A stretch of 64,000 nucleotides of DNA from Pseudanabaena sp. SR411 (GTDB taxonomy: Bacteria; Cyanobacteriota; Cyanobacteriia; Pseudanabaenales; Pseudanabaenaceae): contig NZ_NDHW01000087.1 of the NCBI RefSeq assembly GCF_002251945.1, forward strand, positions 1 through 64,000. The letters are read 5' to 3'. The notes under the pieces are model-generated. The model made no database searches, was not told where the DNA came from, and was given only the letters and a program-made list of their open reading frames with translations. The position numbers and the translations under genes are program-made. Shown here in pieces: positions 62,799 through 64,000 of this stretch. Every line of letters starts with the position of its first letter. Position 1 is the stretch's first letter.

Positions 62799-62827
62799 AA
62801 CACAAAATGGCTACGCCATTTTGTGTT
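62799..62827. repeat. Palindrome AAAATGGC-TAC-GCCATTTT
   Basis: A 29-bp palindrome with the same core and TAC loop as 21814-21854. It lies between modBC and the dndC relic. Confidence 0.75.
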
Positions 62828-62839
62828 GTGATATAGCAA

Positions 62840-63097
62840 AAAAATGGATAGTTTGATTTTGAGGCGTTCGGTACACCATCTAAAGCCGTTGCGGGGTGCG
62901 GGGTAGCCTTTGCCAATCAGGTTGACCCAGAAGGTGTCTTTGACATCGGGGACTAGTAAAGCAGCGGTGGAGTCTTTGCCGCCTGAATAGCCAATAATCC
63001 AAGGGATTTCGTCATGGCAATATAACTTCTGGATCTCAGTTATCAGGGCTTTGATGTCTTCAATTAACTGGGGTGTAGTGCGTTGTGGTTCGGTCAT
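62840..63097 (-). pseudogene. dndC: DndC (DNA phosphorothioation) relic with internal deletion
   Basis: DndC is the PAPS-reductase-like protein that supplies sulfur in Dnd DNA modification. From ATG 63097 the frame has LIEDIKALITEIQKLYCHDEIPWIIGYSGGKDSTAALL (PP-loop SGGKDS). Then it jumps to the downstream VKDTFWVNLIGKGYPAPRNGFRWCTERLKI, omitting about 100 residues. After CTERLKIK homology ends in the palindrome region. No other dnd genes are nearby. It is a dead fragment. Confidence 0.8.
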
Positions 63098-63121
63098 AGT
63101 TGGTAGATTTGCCTTGTTTTT

Positions 63122-63181
63122 CGGGATATCCCTATTACTGTTGTAGTCCATTAGGACTACAACAGTAATAGGGATATCCCG
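63122..63181. repeat. 60-bp perfect palindrome
   Basis: CGGGATATCCCTATTACTG and onward pair perfectly around an ATTA loop at 63150-63153. It lies between the dndC relic and the toxin gene and belongs to none of the other core families. Confidence 0.85.
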
Positions 63182-63206
63182 CAGGGTAGCAATTTTTCTA
63201 CATTCG

Positions 63207-63626
63207 CTAGTTCGTTTGCATCAAGTTCTCGAAAGGATATCGATTTTTCCAGCGATAGGTGTAAAAGTCACGAAAATCAACGGAGAGAATGCGCCCATGT
63301 CCCAAGTGTTCAGCAAGAATAATCAGTGAAGCATCTGCAAGATCCATTGGCAAAGAGCTATATTGATTCATCAGTTCACCAATTCTTTTGCCATCTTGAA
63401 CTTGTAAATCAAAAACCTTAAAAGCTCCTATTTCTAGGCTATGTATAAATGTTTGCTGGGCGTTAGTTCCTGTGCGTTTTAGGAGAATATGACAAGCTTC
63501 GGTGATGACGCACCATGTGGTAATGAGTGGCTCATCTATGGTGGCTAAAACATTTTGAGCGAGGACATGATAATCGTCGCGGCGATTGATCAATGCAATC
63601 CAAAAGCCTGAGTCAACGATGACCAT
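63207..63626 (-). CDS. VapC-like PIN-domain toxin
   Basis: A 139-residue PIN-domain ribonuclease. The acidic metal-binding residues D5 (VIVDSGFW), E43 (ITEACHIL), D95 and D98 (MDLADASLI), and D117 (SVDFRDF) are all present. It is encoded downstream of, and overlapping by 14 bp, the RHH antitoxin gene, which fits a type II toxin-antitoxin pair. Confidence 0.9.
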   Translation of the reverse strand: MVIVDSGFWIALINRRDDYHVLAQNVLATIDEPLITTWCVITEACHILLKRTGTNAQQTFIHSLEIGAFKVFDLQVQDGKRIGELMNQYSSLPMDLADASLIILAEHLGHGRILSVDFRDFYTYRWKNRYPFENLMQTN

Positions 63627-63888
63627 ATTTTTCGTTTAGGCTTTCGGTGAGATATTGCTTGTAATTCACGGATAAGTCAGGATCTCCTTCAGCACAACCG
63701 ATCAGCCCTGCTTGTTGGAGAAGTTGCAGTGGTTTGGGGGATTCTTGGCGAAGCTTTTCATAGTAAAGGTCGATCGCGGCTTTCATGATTTCCGACGTAC
63801 CTTGATTAGTATGCTGGCGGATATACTGAAATTTATTGGTGCGATCGCTGTCAAGACGGGCGTTAACTCTCATGTTTTTATTTGTCAT
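63613..63888 (-). CDS. Ribbon-helix-helix antitoxin
   Basis: A 91-residue antitoxin. The N-terminal half NMRVNARLDSDRTNKFQYIRQHTNQGTSEIMKAAIDLYYEKL is an RHH DNA-binding domain. The C-terminal part, rich in charged residues, should wrap the PIN toxin. It very likely represses its own promoter. It is the first gene of the pair. Confidence 0.85.
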   Translation of the reverse strand: MTNKNMRVNARLDSDRTNKFQYIRQHTNQGTSEIMKAAIDLYYEKLRQESPKPLQLLQQAGLIGCAEGDPDLSVNYKQYLTESLNEKYGHR

Positions 63889-63907
63889 AACGCTGTATGA
63901 CAGTATA

Positions 63908-64000
63908 GCTTATTCCTTGGCTCAATATTGGCTGGCAAGAGTTAAATCGTGTGTATCGATGTGTTATGCATTTTGATATTAAGGATGGCAAGATTTGGCT
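63908..64000 (+). pseudogene. XisI-like fragment
   Basis: A plus-strand frame reads GWQELNRVYRCVMHFDIKDGKIW to the window edge, the conserved middle of XisI (fdxN-element excision controlling factor family). No N-terminal part or start is found upstream, so it is truncated at the left; the right side is cut by the window. XisI genes are widespread in cyanobacteria and need not mean an excision element. Confidence 0.65.

Overview
The window is cyanobacterial. The octamer GCGATCGC (HIP1) recurs throughout, and typical cyanobacterial genes are present (DUF1517, DUF928, Uma2, polyphosphate glucokinase, CBS-CP12, HesA/HesB, NifP). The nif layout, without heterocyst-specific genes or an excision element inside nifD, fits a non-heterocystous diazotroph. 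The many palindromic intergenic repeats suggest a Pseudanabaena-like organism, but that genus is inference.

Positions 1-35,900 are an accessory-rich, partly eroding region. They hold IS256 and IS5-type transposase relics around recG, a Ser/Thr kinase, a frameshifted NADAR gene, cobU, Uma2 nucleases, and a redox/stress island (DJ-1-like, zinc alcohol dehydrogenase, DUF6335-like, NADP oxidoreductase, YflT-like) flanked by decayed SDR and PCD genes. Next come a broken CPBP protease, a MerR-TauE pair with a textbook 19-bp-spacer promoter, a decayed MmeI-like restriction-modification gene, polyphosphate glucokinase, an HTH-NACHT NTPase, two orphan ABC ATPases and a group of signalling, chaperone-like and envelope genes.

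Positions 35,900-58,230 are a complete MoFe nitrogenase island arranged around a ~1-kb divergent control region (46,634-47,630). Leftward run nifB, two Cys-depleted FdxN-like genes, nifS, nifU, nifH, nifD, nifK, nifV, nifZ and nifT. Rightward run nifP, a 38-codon ORF, a Mo-dependent nitrogenase C-terminal-domain gene, a fused nifEN, nifX, a DUF269 gene, a DUF683 gene, nifW, hesA, hesB, fdxH, fdxB, a cupin, an ArsC-like nitrogenase-associated gene, two unknown genes and a CBS-CP12 fusion. Together they supply Fe-S assembly (NifU/S, HesB), FeMo-cofactor synthesis (NifB, EN, X, V), electron donors (FdxH, FdxB) and the catalytic proteins (NifHDK). Molybdate supply follows at 59,437-62,733 (two molbindins, modA, fused modBC).

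The last 1.3 kb hold a deleted dndC relic, a VapBC-type pair and a XisI-like fragment. Palindromic elements of several families sit at 3' ends throughout, some including the stop codon of the upstream gene. The points most worth a second look are the two FdxN-like proteins that lost the same two cysteines, the mirrored motif array between nifB and nifP, the repeat-derived linker in ModBC, the CBS-CP12 gene next to nif, and palindromes whose arms reproduce gene ends. No tRNA, rRNA or CRISPR array was recognised.
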